Counted from the stretch's first letter, positions 48,114-59,980 are shown. The stretch: 64,000 nt of DNA from Silene latifolia (GCF_048544455.1 NC_133531.1:68362099-68426098); one strand, 5' to 3'. Translations and numbers: made by a program. The notes: a model not told the origin generated them from the letters alone.

Positions 48114-50547
48114 TTAAAGACAAGTGTAAGTAGTAGAATACCCTTGTGAATTGTTAACTCTCAAAGTACATGTTTTTTTATTGTGGCCTAAACCACGACA
48201 CAAACTACATGTGACCTTGTTCTTACTCTTCTCATCCATTTCATTAAGAAATCTTTTATTCTTCCGTCTTCCTTTTCCCCGTTTATTTTGCTCATCGCAT
48301 ACTATTTTAGGCCCATTGTAAGGACCCCAATAAGCCTCATCTTCCAAAGGGTGAAATTTAGAAGCATATGAAGCTAAGTGTTCTCCGGTAGAATAGGCGA
48401 TGTCCACAAATTGAGTAGCATTTAAACCCTTCTTCTTACAAACGGCATACACATGTGAACATGGATACTTGTATGTTTGGAACTTGTTACAAGTACATGT
48501 CCTCTTGGATAAATCAACGGTGTGCAAATGGTTACCATGTGACATGGGTCGAGAACCTCTACGTGTTGTGACTTGGTACACCCCTCCGACATGGTCAAAA
48601 GCCACAACCTTATGGTATGCTCCTTTTTGGCAATTTTCCTCCAACAAGGTTGTAATCTTCGGACTATAATGAAGCCCCTTCATCAACCGTTTCCTTGCAA
48701 ACTCACGTCGCTCAACAAAGTATGCATTGACTCTAAAAAATATACACTTTATGAGTGCCGTTACGGGTAGAAAACGTGCTCCTTTAAGAACATTATTAAA
48801 TGCCTCCGCCAAATTAGTAGTCAATATTCCATATCTATGTCCACCATCATGGCAAATTGACCACTTCTCTATTCCAATTTCAACAACATATTGTTGTGCC
48901 TCTCTATTCAACTCACCTAGGCGACGAAATCCTATGTCAAACTTCTTGTTTTGTAATTGCATTGCCGTTGACCCAAACATTTCTTTAACTGCAGTATTTC
49001 TAAATCTTGTATTAACATTTGAAGCCAAATGACGAATGCAAACCCTATGATAGGCATACGGCTCCTCCCACCCACTACCAACTTCACTCATTGCTTTCAT
49101 AATCCCTTTGTGTCTATCGGAAATGACACACAACCCACTTCTTTTGGTAACAAATACTCTTATGCATGACATAAACCAAGGCCAACTATCGGTATTTTCG
49201 GCTTCAACAATAGCAAAAGCAACCGGGAAAATTTGATTATTAGCATCAATTGACATAGCTGTCAAAATTGTTCCCTTGAACTTTCCATATAAGTGGGTTC
49301 CATCAATGCTTAAAACTGGCCGACAATGTTCAAAGCCATCAATACATGGTTTAAATGCCCAAAAAACACGCTGGAATTTTTGCACATTTGGGTTAGTTGT
49401 TGGTGTTGTATAAAATTGAACAATAGTGCCAGGATTAGATTCTTTTAAGCCTTGCATGAAACGAGGTAGCAACTCATATGATTTATCCCAATCTCCAAAT
49501 ATTTCCTCAATTGCTCTTTGTTTTGCATTCCAAGCTTTGGTGTATGAAATTGTGTAACCATACTTATCTAAAATATAAGTAACAACAGAGTTTACTTTAT
49601 ATCCCCAATCTCCCTCAACAAGGTTACGAATCTCATGACTTATGAATGCTCGTTTCAAATTCATGTGGTCTTGAGGTACCATGTCACAAACACAAGACTC
49701 ATCATGAGGACCTTTGTATGTCACAATGGTAAAAACTTCAGAATGAAAGTCTTTTTGTGTAGCCCTTAACCGCCAATTACATGGTGTAGGAATCCGGCCA
49801 CATTTGAAGGTAATAGTATTAGGCTTTGATTCGGCAACTTTGAAAAATTGATTTGCTTTAACACAATATGATGTCACCTCATCGCTAAGTGAAGCTTTGT
49901 TTGGGAACACTTGTCCAACCGCAAACTCTTTCCCATGTTCATATCTTACCATATTTTCCCAAGTTTTCCAGCTATTCAATTCATCCTCATCTAATTGATC
50001 AATCTTATTAAACTCAACGATGGGAGCACTAGCAAAGACAAGATCATCATCACCATCTTCTTCATTTGCCAACAAATTCTCATCAAGTATTGCCAATTCC
50101 TCATCAATCTCATCACCTTGTAAGTTACCATAAAATTCCCCTTCATTTACGTAATTAGTTTCAAGTGAAACAAATTGAGCAACATCATCTAGCCTAATAC
50201 TTGGTGTAGGAATGACAATTTGACTAGTAGAAACTTCTACAAATATGTCCATTGAAGGAGCATGTGAATGACGAATACTTGCCCATAACGCTTTAAAGGC
50301 TCCCTCATTATTAAGAGGAACAATTTTGAAACACCCTAAGACTCGGAAATTTCATCATTACCTTCAATTGAGTACCCAAACTTTGAACACCGATTCCCTT
50401 ATAAATCTCTTCAACTAATTCAAGATATGTCATCTTTGTACTAGCTAGAATAAAACATTGATTCCCTCCTCTATAGGTTACACATCCATTTTGCTCCAAC
50501 ACTTCTCCATCCCAATAACAAATAAGAGGAAAATCACAAATTTCCAT
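48114..50547 (-). CDS. MuDR-type MULE transposase; one frameshift near the N-terminus
   Basis: Encodes the enzyme that cuts and joins the element ends. From ATG 50547 the N-terminal block (MTYLELVEEIYKGIG) runs to a 1-base insertion near 50353 (TTTCCGA for TTTCGA). After it about 740 residues are open to 48114; total about 810, full length for the family. A MuDR zinc-binding/DNA-binding block (FAVGQVFPNKASLSDEV ... CNWRLRA) comes first. The MULE DDE domain follows, with SIDGTHLYGKF (first Asp), VISDRHKGI (second Asp), a C-x-x-H (VCIRHLA) and NLAEAFNN (Glu). The SWIM finger CTCNKFQTYKYPCSHVYAVC and a CCHC knuckle CSLCRGLGHNKKTC come last. All key residues are present. A 5' UTR intron is plausible at 50827-50549 (GTAATT...TTTATAG), ending one base before the ATG. 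Confidence 0.93.
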
Positions 50548-50548
50548 T

Positions 50549-51054
50549 CTATAAAAAAATTTTGAACAAATTTAGTATAAATCAACTACCAATAACATAA
50601 TTTTCCTAAAATACATACCTAAACAACAATTAAAAATCAGAAATCGTTCATCCTACCTAATTTAATTAGGGTTTCGAAAATTTGGGGCTTTTTTTAAACT
50701 ACCTTAAATTAACACATATAAGTTGTAGATATAGCTACAAAACAACATAATTACTAACAATGAAGACAAAATAAGCAAAATCTACATTCAAAAGATGAAA
50801 TTAAATAAGTTAAAAGAATTAAATTACCTTGCTAATTAGGTAGAATGTATAATTTGAATAGCAAAAACCCAATATAATGTCGGGAGATACGCCTAGGAGA
50901 TTCACGGAGATGAGTGTGAGGTGAAGAAATAAGAAGGGGAGTGAGGTTTTTTGTATCGCGTTTGGGGAGTTTGAGTAGCGGAGATGGTGAATGGTATGTG
51001 TTTTGTGGTAGAAAGTGACGGGAAAAACAAAGTTGTTAAAAAAAAAAAAGATTC
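50549..51054 (-). other. 5' leader/promoter region of the MULE transposase gene
   Basis: Lies between the ATG and the right inverted repeat. It contains the candidate 5' UTR intron (50827-50549) and no other conserved coding sequence. As in other MULEs the promoter is probably in or next to the inverted repeat. Confidence 0.5.
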
Positions 51055-51464
51055 TCTTTAAACACGCCATACGTATTGGCGGGTTTCTTTGAGAAGACAC
51101 GCCATACGTAATGGCGGGTTCTCTTTCTTTCCAAAAACCCAGCCACTGGACTTGGGCTAGAAAATAAAAGCTCAAACCCGCCATACGTAATGGCGTGTTT
51201 TGTCTTAAGACACGCCATTATGTATGGCGTGTTTCCTTGCTTATGTTGTTCACCATCGACTTTGGGTTGGAATTTCGATCGCATAAACACGCCATATGTA
51301 ATGGCGTGTTCATTCAATAAACACGCCAATACGTATGGCGTGTTTAAAGCTCATCATCAGCTCGTCAAAACCGAGCTACGTGGACACCATTTCGATAAAT
51401 GTTTTCAAAACCGACCCAAAACGACAATTTTTTTATTTTTGAGCATTATTTCAAAAACGGACTC
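51055..51464. repeat. Right terminal inverted repeat of MULE with six palindromes
   Basis: Palindromes start near 51059, 51095, 51173, 51209, 51283 and 51318, mirroring the left repeat in number and spacing. Three of them have GGCGGG in place of GGCGTG in one arm. The outer block (51347-51464) is the inverse of 45443-45558. Confidence 0.93.
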
Positions 51465-51473
51465 TAAAATATG

Positions 51474-52104
51474 TTGCTTTTGATTGTCTTTTTATAATAT
51501 TTATAGATTAGGAGTAATGGACTATTCATTACTTTTGTGGTAATGGAGAAGAGACTTGCTCCAATCAAGGATGCAGATATTGCGATATCGTATGATACAA
51601 AAAGAATCATAAAAGTCCTTCAAAAAAAAAAGAATCATAAAAGTAAGGAAAAGCTATACAACTTTGTCACGACATTAACCTTTTTGATTAAAAAACCTCA
51701 TCTACACTTGACACCTGCTTGGCTTCTTCCTACCCTCTTAATTCCCCTAAAAAAAATCTTCAACATTTCTCCACTTTCCTCTCTCTACATCTTTCACAAG
51801 ATATTTTCTCCACTTTCTACTCCAACCTTTTATAACTTCATTTACCTTCCTACCAAGCTTCTTTGGAACATGAATTTCCAGAAATTTGAGGTAATAAAAT
51901 AAAATTTCCTATATTTTTTAAATATGCCTCAAAATATCTACATGTTTATGTGTTCAGTTGTTAGTTGATGTTCATTTTGCAGGTTTCTTCACTGAAAATT
52001 ATGCTCTAGTATTTCTGGGATTTAATTTAGATTAGTTGATTTGTTCATGATTTGAAGATATAGAGTTTTGCTATTTATTTGTCAGTGAATAAATTTGTTA
52101 CAAG
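51474..52104 (+). promoter_or_regulatory. Upstream region and 5' UTR of the A20/AN1 gene
   Basis: A CT-rich leader (51660-51870) is followed by a candidate 5' UTR intron, 51891-51982 (GTAATAAAAT ... TTTTGCAG). A second possible acceptor is TTTGTCAG near 52085. Stress-associated-protein genes commonly have an intron-free coding region and an intron in the leader. The frame from 51537 is leader sequence, not a gene. Confidence 0.55.
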
Positions 52105-52554
52105 ATGGCACAGCAATCGCAAAATTCTGGGGATTCAAATCGTTGTGCCAATAATTGTGGATTTTATGGAAACGCAGCTACTAATAATTTGTGTTCCAAG
52201 TGTTACAAAGAGCATATTATGAATATGAAACAAACCAAGGAATTAGGTGACTATTCGACCGATAGATTGGGTAATGAAAAGGCGGAGAAAATGGAAGAGC
52301 AAGTTGTCCAACCGTCTGTTGAAGAAGTGGGTGATAGTAGTAATATTCCCAAAATTCAAGCCGCTAATAGATGCAGTTTATGCAAGAAAAGGGTCGGATT
52401 AACTGGGTTCAAATGTCGATGTGAGCAAACATTTTGCTCTTTACATCGATATTCAGACAAGCATGATTGTGCATTTGATTATAAAGGAACTGCCCAGGAT
52501 GCAATTGCTCGGGCAAATCCAGTTGTCAAAGCTGACAAGATTGACAAAATATGA
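52105..52554 (+). CDS. A20/AN1 zinc-finger stress-associated protein
   Basis: 149 residues, single exon. An A20 finger lies at about residues 14-33 (CANNC then LCSKC, C-x3-C-x11-C-x2-C). An AN1 finger lies at about 90-127 (CSLCKKRVGLTGFKCRC, then FCSLHRYSDKHDC). All zinc-binding cysteines and histidines are present. The C-terminal tail is typical (AQDAIARANPVVKADKI). Proteins of this family are found in cytosol or nucleus, and some act as ubiquitin-binding or ubiquitin-ligase regulators of abiotic stress responses. The length and order are standard for the plant A20-AN1 class. Which member it is cannot be told from sequence alone. It converges on the carrier gene, whose stop is 402 bp away. 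Confidence 0.95.
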   Translation: MAQQSQNSGDSNRCANNCGFYGNAATNNLCSKCYKEHIMNMKQTKELGDYSTDRLGNEKAEKMEEQVVQPSVEEVGDSSNIPKIQAANRCSLCKKRVGLTGFKCRCEQTFCSLHRYSDKHDCAFDYKGTAQDAIARANPVVKADKIDKI

Positions 52555-52955
52555 TTTCACTTGTTTGCATAATGCAGTCTTTCGCGATCACAAGCTTCAA
52601 GCTTCCAAGAATAAAATGTTGTATTATAATTTGTGCTTCATAGCATGTAAAACTTGTACTATAATTCATTCAACCTTGTTCATGGCAGCCAGCTTAAACT
52701 TAATACTCCTAATGTTGTACTCGCACTCGTTCTATAACGAAACTCAAATGTGTTATTATGTGTACAGCAACAACGTACTATAGTGTACTTTGAAGGACGT
52801 CAACAATATCTATATATGGAACAAATACCTACTTATCAAGGGATCAAGGCTAAAATTGATATAAAGCATGACAAAACTTAAAATCTGAAGGTTAAAATAG
52901 TGTATTGCTTACTCAACTACATACAAATATAAATCTGCCTTGAAAATAAGTTGAA
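52555..52955. other. Shared 3' side of two convergent genes
   Basis: No coding sequence. It should contain the 3' UTRs and poly(A) sites of both the A20/AN1 gene (plus) and the carrier gene (minus). Confidence 0.6.
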
Positions 52956-55900
52956 TCAATCCTGCTTATCTTCCGGGTGTCCATTATGCTTAAGGTTGCG
53001 CTCTGCTAGTATCCGCTTTGTTCTTTCGAGAACCCCGAAGAAAATAGAACCACCGATTCCAATCCACAAAACTCTTGGTCCAATCCCCTATACTTGCAAA
53101 AGAAAATTAGAGCCAAAAACTGCCTATTGCCGTTTTCTTTTTCTTTTTTGTCTATAAGAAATAACATAAATTAAGTTCAACTGCTTAGGTACTACCGTAC
53201 TAGTAGTCTAGTACACTACCAAGTAAGGATCCTCTCCATTATTTCAAAACTAATGGATGATCCATTACCTCTAATAGATTCATTTTTATATATTATTTCT
53301 CCTACATTACCACCCCATATCTCAACCTTACGGAGGAGAGGCAAGCGAAAGTCATGCGCTCTCAATCCACCTCAAAAGAGTTGGGTAGGATTTAGGAATG
53401 CATATGGCCGTTCTTATGTTGCATGGAGAAAGGTTACAGTCAAACGCAGAACGCTTAGCTGCTACTGACACAGTTGTTGAATACATTGTATTCTCTTAAC
53501 AAAGAGAAATATGAAACGACAGACTAGGACCCTTTTAGCGAAAAGCAATTAGCGTTCTAACATAAACAAGTTACATTAACAGCAGCTAATAAGCAAGAGA
53601 TTTTACTGGCAGTTCAAATAACGAATGGAGTATGGTATTTAGCAATTTGTACTATTTCGCAAAAATGACTTCCATACTTGTTAACTATTTTAATTATAAT
53701 TCGTTTCAAGAGAAATGTCGTGGGCAGCACCAGATATAGAAAAATATGCTGCTCGAAGCCTCAAATAGCGTATTGGAACTCCATATTTTAGGCCCAATAC
53801 ACTGCTATTTACCAAGCATCCCATATGACCAATTATATCAATTGATCAATTTTGTTGAAAACCAAACACTTAAACAACCAGCAATTTCCATGCTGCATTC
53901 AACTTTTCATTATTATTCCTTTTAAAAGAAGTCAGAGATATGCTCTATTTTATCACATTGAAAGTTCCAATATTTCAATGTGCCTGTAGGATCCAAACCC
54001 AGATCTACAATCTTTTATCAAGCAGTGCAGCTACGTCAACTGTGTATAGACTAAAAAAACACGTCTGCTTCTAAAACTATTTGGAGCAGCAGTCGAAAAA
54101 AAAAGGAACTGAATACCAGACATACCTTTAAAAGAGCAGGGGCACCCTCTTCTTTGACAATTGTCTGGACACAGTCCACTATGCCGTTGTACTGGTTTGC
54201 AGATCCCTACCACAGAAATTATAATTGTAGCTAGTCAACACTTGGCTCATAACGAGAAGCAATGGGTGTAGCATGCCAAAATTGTGAATTCACTAACTTA
54301 AGATTTAAACGAGACATGCAAACAAAACATAACAAGCAACTAATACACCATACCTGCACCATCAACCTGGTCTTAATTACATCCAGAGGAGTTGTTATAG
54401 CACCTGTTAATGCGCCTGAAGTAGTAGAAAAGATAGATTAGAAGCAGAACATCTTATGCACCTAATCCTCAATAAGAGGGTCGCCCATACACAACTTTGC
54501 CTTTGTGTAAACCACAAAAAAGCATTATCCAGATGACGCATTAAGAAAATTGCATAAAAAATTCTCATAATATAAGAAGTGCCGACAATTTGAGTCACTT
54601 TGCCTTTGAGTTTCTTACTATTCAAGCAATACTGTTTTTTCAGTCATAAGTAGCTAGATCCTACTAACAATGCTTAGGCCACTTTCCTCACACAATCCCC
54701 CCATTCATTAGGATTTACTACATTTTTCTGAACCCACCCTCACAAATTTTGAAAAATGTAGTGAATCCTAGGAACGGAGGGCATACTAAACAACAAACTG
54801 TATTCACTCCTTACCCGCGAAAGCACCAATGACAGCATTCTCAGGGTCATTAAGATCTCTTTTTGCCTGAAAACTTGCAAGATTCAGTGTGTGACAAAAA
54901 CTCAGCCTTTTATGAAAAACAATCCAATGATTTTCTGGCACATCAAATGAACTCGTAACCAGATTAGCTAATCGTCACACGACAGCAGAAGCATTTACTA
55001 AAATGACATCATCAATTTATTATAAAATTAGGACTCCTAGCTGAATGAGGCTGTCAAACTACACATCATTATCAACTACCACCAAAGCACCACCCACTAC
55101 CACTCCGAGTTCTTGCTATATGGTAACGCCAGCACATGTCATTCTAATATACACAAAGTAACTCAGCTTCATACTCAACCATGAAACAGTATTTGATCAT
55201 GATTCATGACATACAATACAAGTCACCTTGAACCATAAGACAACACCACCCAAAAAAAAAGGATTAAATCCAGAGTCCTTTTGTGACTATCCAGACCCCA
55301 TAAATTGTATAAAAAATGATGCACGCCCATGTAAGGTATCATTTTTACAATTCAGGAGAACATGACCATCCAAGTCCTACTTTAAATTTAAGCCAGTTTC
55401 TCCTATTTACTACAGGAGGCGAGTTACCAATGACCAGGCAATTTCATTTCTAACCATAATGCATTTTAATCTGCTACTTTCTTCTCTTCTTTTGTTTAAA
55501 AGATGAATTCAGAAACAAGTGTTAAAGCAAAACTAAAATTTTAACATTTTATGAAACGCACTCTTTGGTATAATAATTTCATAGCAAATACAAGTAGACT
55601 CACTGCAAGCTTGTAACCAAACCGTAGCTGTTCATAAAGGCAGAACTGTATAGCATCAAAGGGTAAATCTCGCAGCAGAAATGATCTATACCCCTGTAAT
55701 CACGTGCGCAAAGAATATCTAAGAGCCTATATGAAATGTATAAGCAAAATCTGCACATGCATAGATAAATAAACAGAGTAAGGAGAAAACATTAATTACC
55801 GCATAAAGACCTTTAAATCCTTCCTTTGCAACAATCAGACGCACAGCATCGGGAGCTGAAGCAAATTGTCCTGTTTGCATTCTCTGCTTAATAACCTGAA

Positions 55901-58900
55901 GTAATAATCATTAAATAAGTGTCCAAAATAGCTAATTAGAACGGGAAAAAAAAATAAAAAAAAATAATAATAATTACTTCAGTCGGCACACGAATGAGAG
56001 AAGCGGCAAGTCCACCAACAGCACCTGCAGTCTGCCAAAAGAAATAATGTAAGGATGCCACCACCACAGCAACATCAAAAAAGGTTACAAAAAAATGTAC
56101 ACACCACTTTCACAATCGTTACATTTAGGATGAGTACAATAAGGAGTTATACGGAAAAGACAGAATGCAAGCTGACGTCCCAGCCAAAAAAGAACATTTA
56201 GATCAAACAGAAGATGGAACGAGACAAACAACTACACTTTCGCAATTGTTACATAAATGAATTTTCGAAAATCGAAAATGGAGATTGAGATTCACATCCT
56301 TTTCTAACCCCTACTATCTTCATGCTTGTCTCCAGTTAACTCCAAACTCTCACCCATTTATAGCACCAAAGGTTGTTAATTTGTTATTGACTGGACAAAA
56401 TTAAGTCTAGAGTTTAGCTATTAAGAACCCATTGATTAGCTATTTACTGCTATGAAGTCTTAATCCTTAGTTCTACAGCACAAACGACCCGCAAAAATAG
56501 TCATCTAAAAGTTACAAAGAGAATAAGTAGAAGTTTATCTCTTACCAGAGCAACTGCACTGAGGTTCTCTGGAAACATCCTCAATAGTTTTTGCTTTGTC
56601 GGTTCATAAACACCAACAAACATGGCAGACGCCCTGAAATTTAACAGGTTCATTAGCCTATTGTTCTACAGGATACTAGATATATGACTGCAACACATAC
56701 AGTTAGCACATCTGAATATGGTTATCGTCCTGAAGCAACCCATTTGGTTTCATGTGTGACGGAAGAGATCAAACAACCAAAAATCAGGAGAACATGTGTA
56801 CAGACATTGGACGTGCATACCCATATGTTACTCCTGCAATTTTTCTTTATCACTGATGAAGGACTTGCTTGACATGGTGGTAATTGTTACTAGGGTAATA
56901 GACCTTTAATGAACTAGAAAATGGAGGAAAGTGATGATGGTGGAGAATTGAAGACCCAAAGTAATGTATTACCCTCATATGGGAGTAATGAACTAATGAC
57001 TCCTCCCTCACCCCCTCTTTCCACCCATCGCAACCATCAAAAACCACCAATTTCCTCCTATTTCTTCTTGTTTTAAGCTTTATTACTCCAATAATAATCA
57101 GTTAATTACCTCCAACGCAAGCGAGCCTGAAGGGACGTATTTTTCCATTTCCAAGAAACAATCCATTAGATTTGAATATGATGAACTACAGCGAAATGAC
57201 TCCCTAAACTAAATCATTTACACTTCTTATATTGTGAAGTAGTTGTTAGGATTCTCGACGCAATTTTCAAGCTGAGTTGTCTAACCTCTCTGTATTTTCC
57301 AACGAAAAGATAAGACTGCATACATCTTAGACCCTTACCCACCATAGACAGGAGCATTAAATTTCCAGCCAAACCAGAGTTAAGACTAAGGAGAAACATA
57401 CGGCAATACACCAGCAATATTTCCAGCCAAACCAGAGTAAAGACCCTTGAGGACTATCTGACCTCCACCACGAGCTGCCTATTATAAAGTCAAGTTCTTT
57501 GTTGTCAGTTAACATACATAAAAAATGTAATACATGACGCAAATCAAAAGTGATAAAACTGTACGACAGGCATTGAATTACAAAAGTAATACAAAAGTTT
57601 TGCTTAAGTTTGACCTGCCTGCAAACGTGTCTTAATAGTATCAATCGGATATAATGCAGTCTCCACGACCACGCCAGCTGTACCTCCTGCAATTATACCA
57701 TCTGGCAAAATCGGACTATCAGGGAGGAGCAGATTTCACATATACTCCCTCCGTACCAGACCAATGGTAACACTTGCCTAATACGTCCGTACCACACCAA
57801 TGGTAACATTCCTTATTTGGCCCACAACATTACCAAATTATCCTTATACCCATTTGATATTTACATAAAATGCCACTACATACCCCACCTACCAACTCAC
57901 AATTAAACCCAAAATTACATACCCCACCTATTTTCTTCCCTCTTTACCCCTTCTTTTACCCTCTTTTCTTAAAAACTCCATTTTTTACCACGTTACCATT
58001 TGTATGGTACGGGGGGAGTATGATTCATCCATTTATTTACAGAAGTGAACAACTTTTTTTGAAGATTGCACAACTATTCCTCAATATTTCATAAAAGTGA
58101 AACATGCAGTCAGTAGATCAAAGTATAACACTTCTTTCTGATCTTATGTTCATCACACCATCAAATCAATTTAATAGCAACTACTTCTGAATTTTTAATG
58201 CATAATCCCGTAAACCACAAAAACTTCACATTACACATGAGAGGTAAATAGTATGGAATAGTTCAAAGTTGCACCATAAAAACCTAAATTTGCGAAACAT
58301 AATTCATGTGACAAGTGAACATAATTACTCTGTTTCAAGTCTTTCAACAGACAGCTCATCACAATCTTTTAGCACAAAAACCCTGGTCAACTTTTACTTC
58401 TCATATATCCTAGAAGAGAGTTTTCATTACAAAAGCAGCTCCTAGGTAGTGAAGGTACAAAGATGTATACATAACACCGACAGTTGCATAGCATGTAATT
58501 TAGAGTTTATACTACTTTAGAAATTACAGGGCCACAGTTTTGGTTTAATTTCCTCCACATTTTTTCAGGTCACTTAAAAAAAATCCGTATTAGTATACCT
58601 ATCAGTGTTCGAAGGAAATCAAATGGCTTCTCTTCTCCAGTGCTTACCGACGCAAAGGATGCTTTGCTCCCGAAACTATGCTGCACTTTTGATATTGTCA
58701 TCTCTGCAAAATCCAGGCATCACTTTAGACGTGTCTAAAGAATTCTAAATTCAATCGACAAAAAAAAAAAAAGAAAAAAAACAAGATGTTGATGCGTTTT
58801 GTCTTGCTATTATTGATACAAGCTGAAGACTTTAAGCCCAAATGTACCATATGCAGAAACTTAATTTCCAAATATATTTCTAAACAGGTGACAGGGATTT

Positions 58901-59556
58901 AGAACAATGTAGAGAATCCAAATAAATGGAGGGAGTATAAGCAGAGGAACGACACAATCTTTCAGGTTAGACAAACCCTGCAAACTCATCCTTCTCAGAA
59001 ACTAAATTTCTGACTTCTTTCCTTTTCATAACCATGACTCCAATGAAGTTCATACGTTCAAGTTAACAACGGTATCTACTCAAATTGATGCGTCAACATG
59101 TAAACAAGCAAAGATCCTTCCTCACTCCAAGTTTCCAACTATGAATCGTTCGTAATTGTACAAGTATTACACAAACTTTCAACACATTCATTCACAGTCT
59201 GGATGCTATCTACCAAGTACATTGTAAATTTGAAAACGCAAAATAAAGACGCAAACGCAATACAACCTAGCTTAACTCAAGCGAAATTTGCCAAAACAAA
59301 ACAGTTTATTTCGTAACTTCTCCTTACTTGCCGCAAATTTTCCTGAGCATTTCAAGAATTTACAATTTGTCTAAAAGTAGAAATAACATTTCCTTGAGAA
59401 CAATTTTCGTCAAAATCCACACAAGTGAACAACGCTAGCACACTAATTTATTCTCAAAAACAACAAAAAATCATTTGAATAAATGAAGAACAAAAAATGA
59501 CCTGAATGCTCCATTGAGTTGTTCTTACCGCCAACGGCTAACGTAACAGGTCCCAT
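52956..59556 (-). CDS. SAMC: S-adenosylmethionine carrier (mitochondrial carrier family), 12 coding exons
   Basis: Exons on the minus strand: 59556-59529, 58703-58599, 57701-57615, 57475-57402, 56633-56546, 56031-55978, 55895-55800, 55693-55604, 54866-54815, 54415-54354, 54206-54126 and 53087-52956. All introns are GT-AG and phases agree, giving about 315 residues. Three carrier signatures appear: YPIDTIKTR, VPTEVIKQR and TPLDVIKTR. The pattern GGTAGVVVETALYPIDTIKT and the end GIGPRVLWIGIGGSIFFGVLE match plant SAM carriers, which exchange S-adenosylmethionine for S-adenosylhomocysteine across mitochondrial or plastid inner membranes. Exon 4 has one extra A (GGAAAATATT, near 57418), which shifts the frame before a conserved N-I-A-G-V-L-P block. 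I treat the gene as functional with a likely sequence error. The alternative is a disabled allele. Confidence 0.93.
54697..54781. mobile_element. ~85-bp foldback MITE in a carrier-gene intron
   Basis: CCATTCATTAGGATTTACTACATTTTTC is inverted shortly after (GAAAAATGTAGTGAATCCTAGGAACGG). It lies in the intron between exons 9 and 10. Confidence 0.65.
57745..58018. mobile_element. 274-bp TA-flanked MITE in a carrier-gene intron
   Basis: CTCCCTCCGTACCAGACCAA at the left is inverted at the right (GTATGGTACGGGGGGAG), with TA on both sides (57743-57744 and 58019-58020). A second partial terminal repeat is inside (57785-57807). It is the same family as 37240-37510 in the opposite orientation and sits in the intron between exons 2 and 3. 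Confidence 0.85.
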
Positions 59557-59980
59557 TCCTAACGCCGTAAGCTGAAAATAGGATAAAAAAATAATCAAAT
59601 TAATCATTATAAACCTAAAATTAATAAAATTAAAACTTGTACAAAGTATATAATAAAGAAAGAAGAATATTGAAAAATGCATTGATATGCAAGAAGATTA
59701 ATGGTTACACTGAGGTTCGGAATCGTAATTAAGCAGTTTTAACGTGAAATTAGGAGTGTTTTAGTGAATGGTTAGAGAGAGAAAGTAGAAGAAAGTGGGA
59801 GAGTAATGGAGTTGATACATACCGATGGTGAGGGAGAAGGTGTAGATGGAGAAAGTTGCAGAATGAGTTGGAGGTTGAACAAATGGCGACGATAATGAAA
59901 ATCGCTCTTCAGATGTGGGCCGAGGACATTAGGTTTGTCTATTCGGGTCTCAAAATAAAAGAAATTACGTAGGAAAATGT
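59529..59980 (-). promoter_or_regulatory. 5' exon, leader intron and promoter side of the carrier gene
   Basis: The coding start exon is 59571-59529, with acceptor TTTTCAG before 59571. A leader intron from 59822 (ATCG|GTATGTATC) back to 59572 is likely, with a non-coding first exon above 59823. Everything beyond 59980 is transposon, so the promoter space is under about 100 bp from the first exon. Confidence 0.6.

Larger units (their letters stand above)
45443..51464 (-). mobile_element. 6.0-kb Mutator-like element with transposase and PMD gene
   Basis: The ends (GAGTCCGTTTTTGAAATAAT inward from both sides) are inverted copies of each other. The 9-bp flanks are TGAAATATG (45434-45442) and TAAAATATG (51465-51473), a Mutator-type target duplication with one mismatch. 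Inverted repeats of about 415 bp combine an outer ~120 bp block and an array of palindromes. Two genes on the minus strand fill the interior: a MuDR-type transposase and a plant-mobile-domain protein. Only one single-base indel is seen in each gene, so the copy is young or the indels are sequencing errors. Confidence 0.93.

Noticed and set aside
48114..48145. Transposase-PMD fusion protein by splicing
   Set aside because: The available donors give the wrong phase or create a stop at the joint, so a simple fusion is not supported.
51036..51483. Open frames across the MULE right inverted repeat
   Set aside because: They arise because the palindromes lack stops in some frames. There is no protein-like composition beyond the repeat itself.
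51537..51902. 121-codon open frame upstream of the A20/AN1 gene
   Set aside because: It spans the CT-rich leader and the intron donor. Composition is that of untranslated DNA, and there is no known domain.
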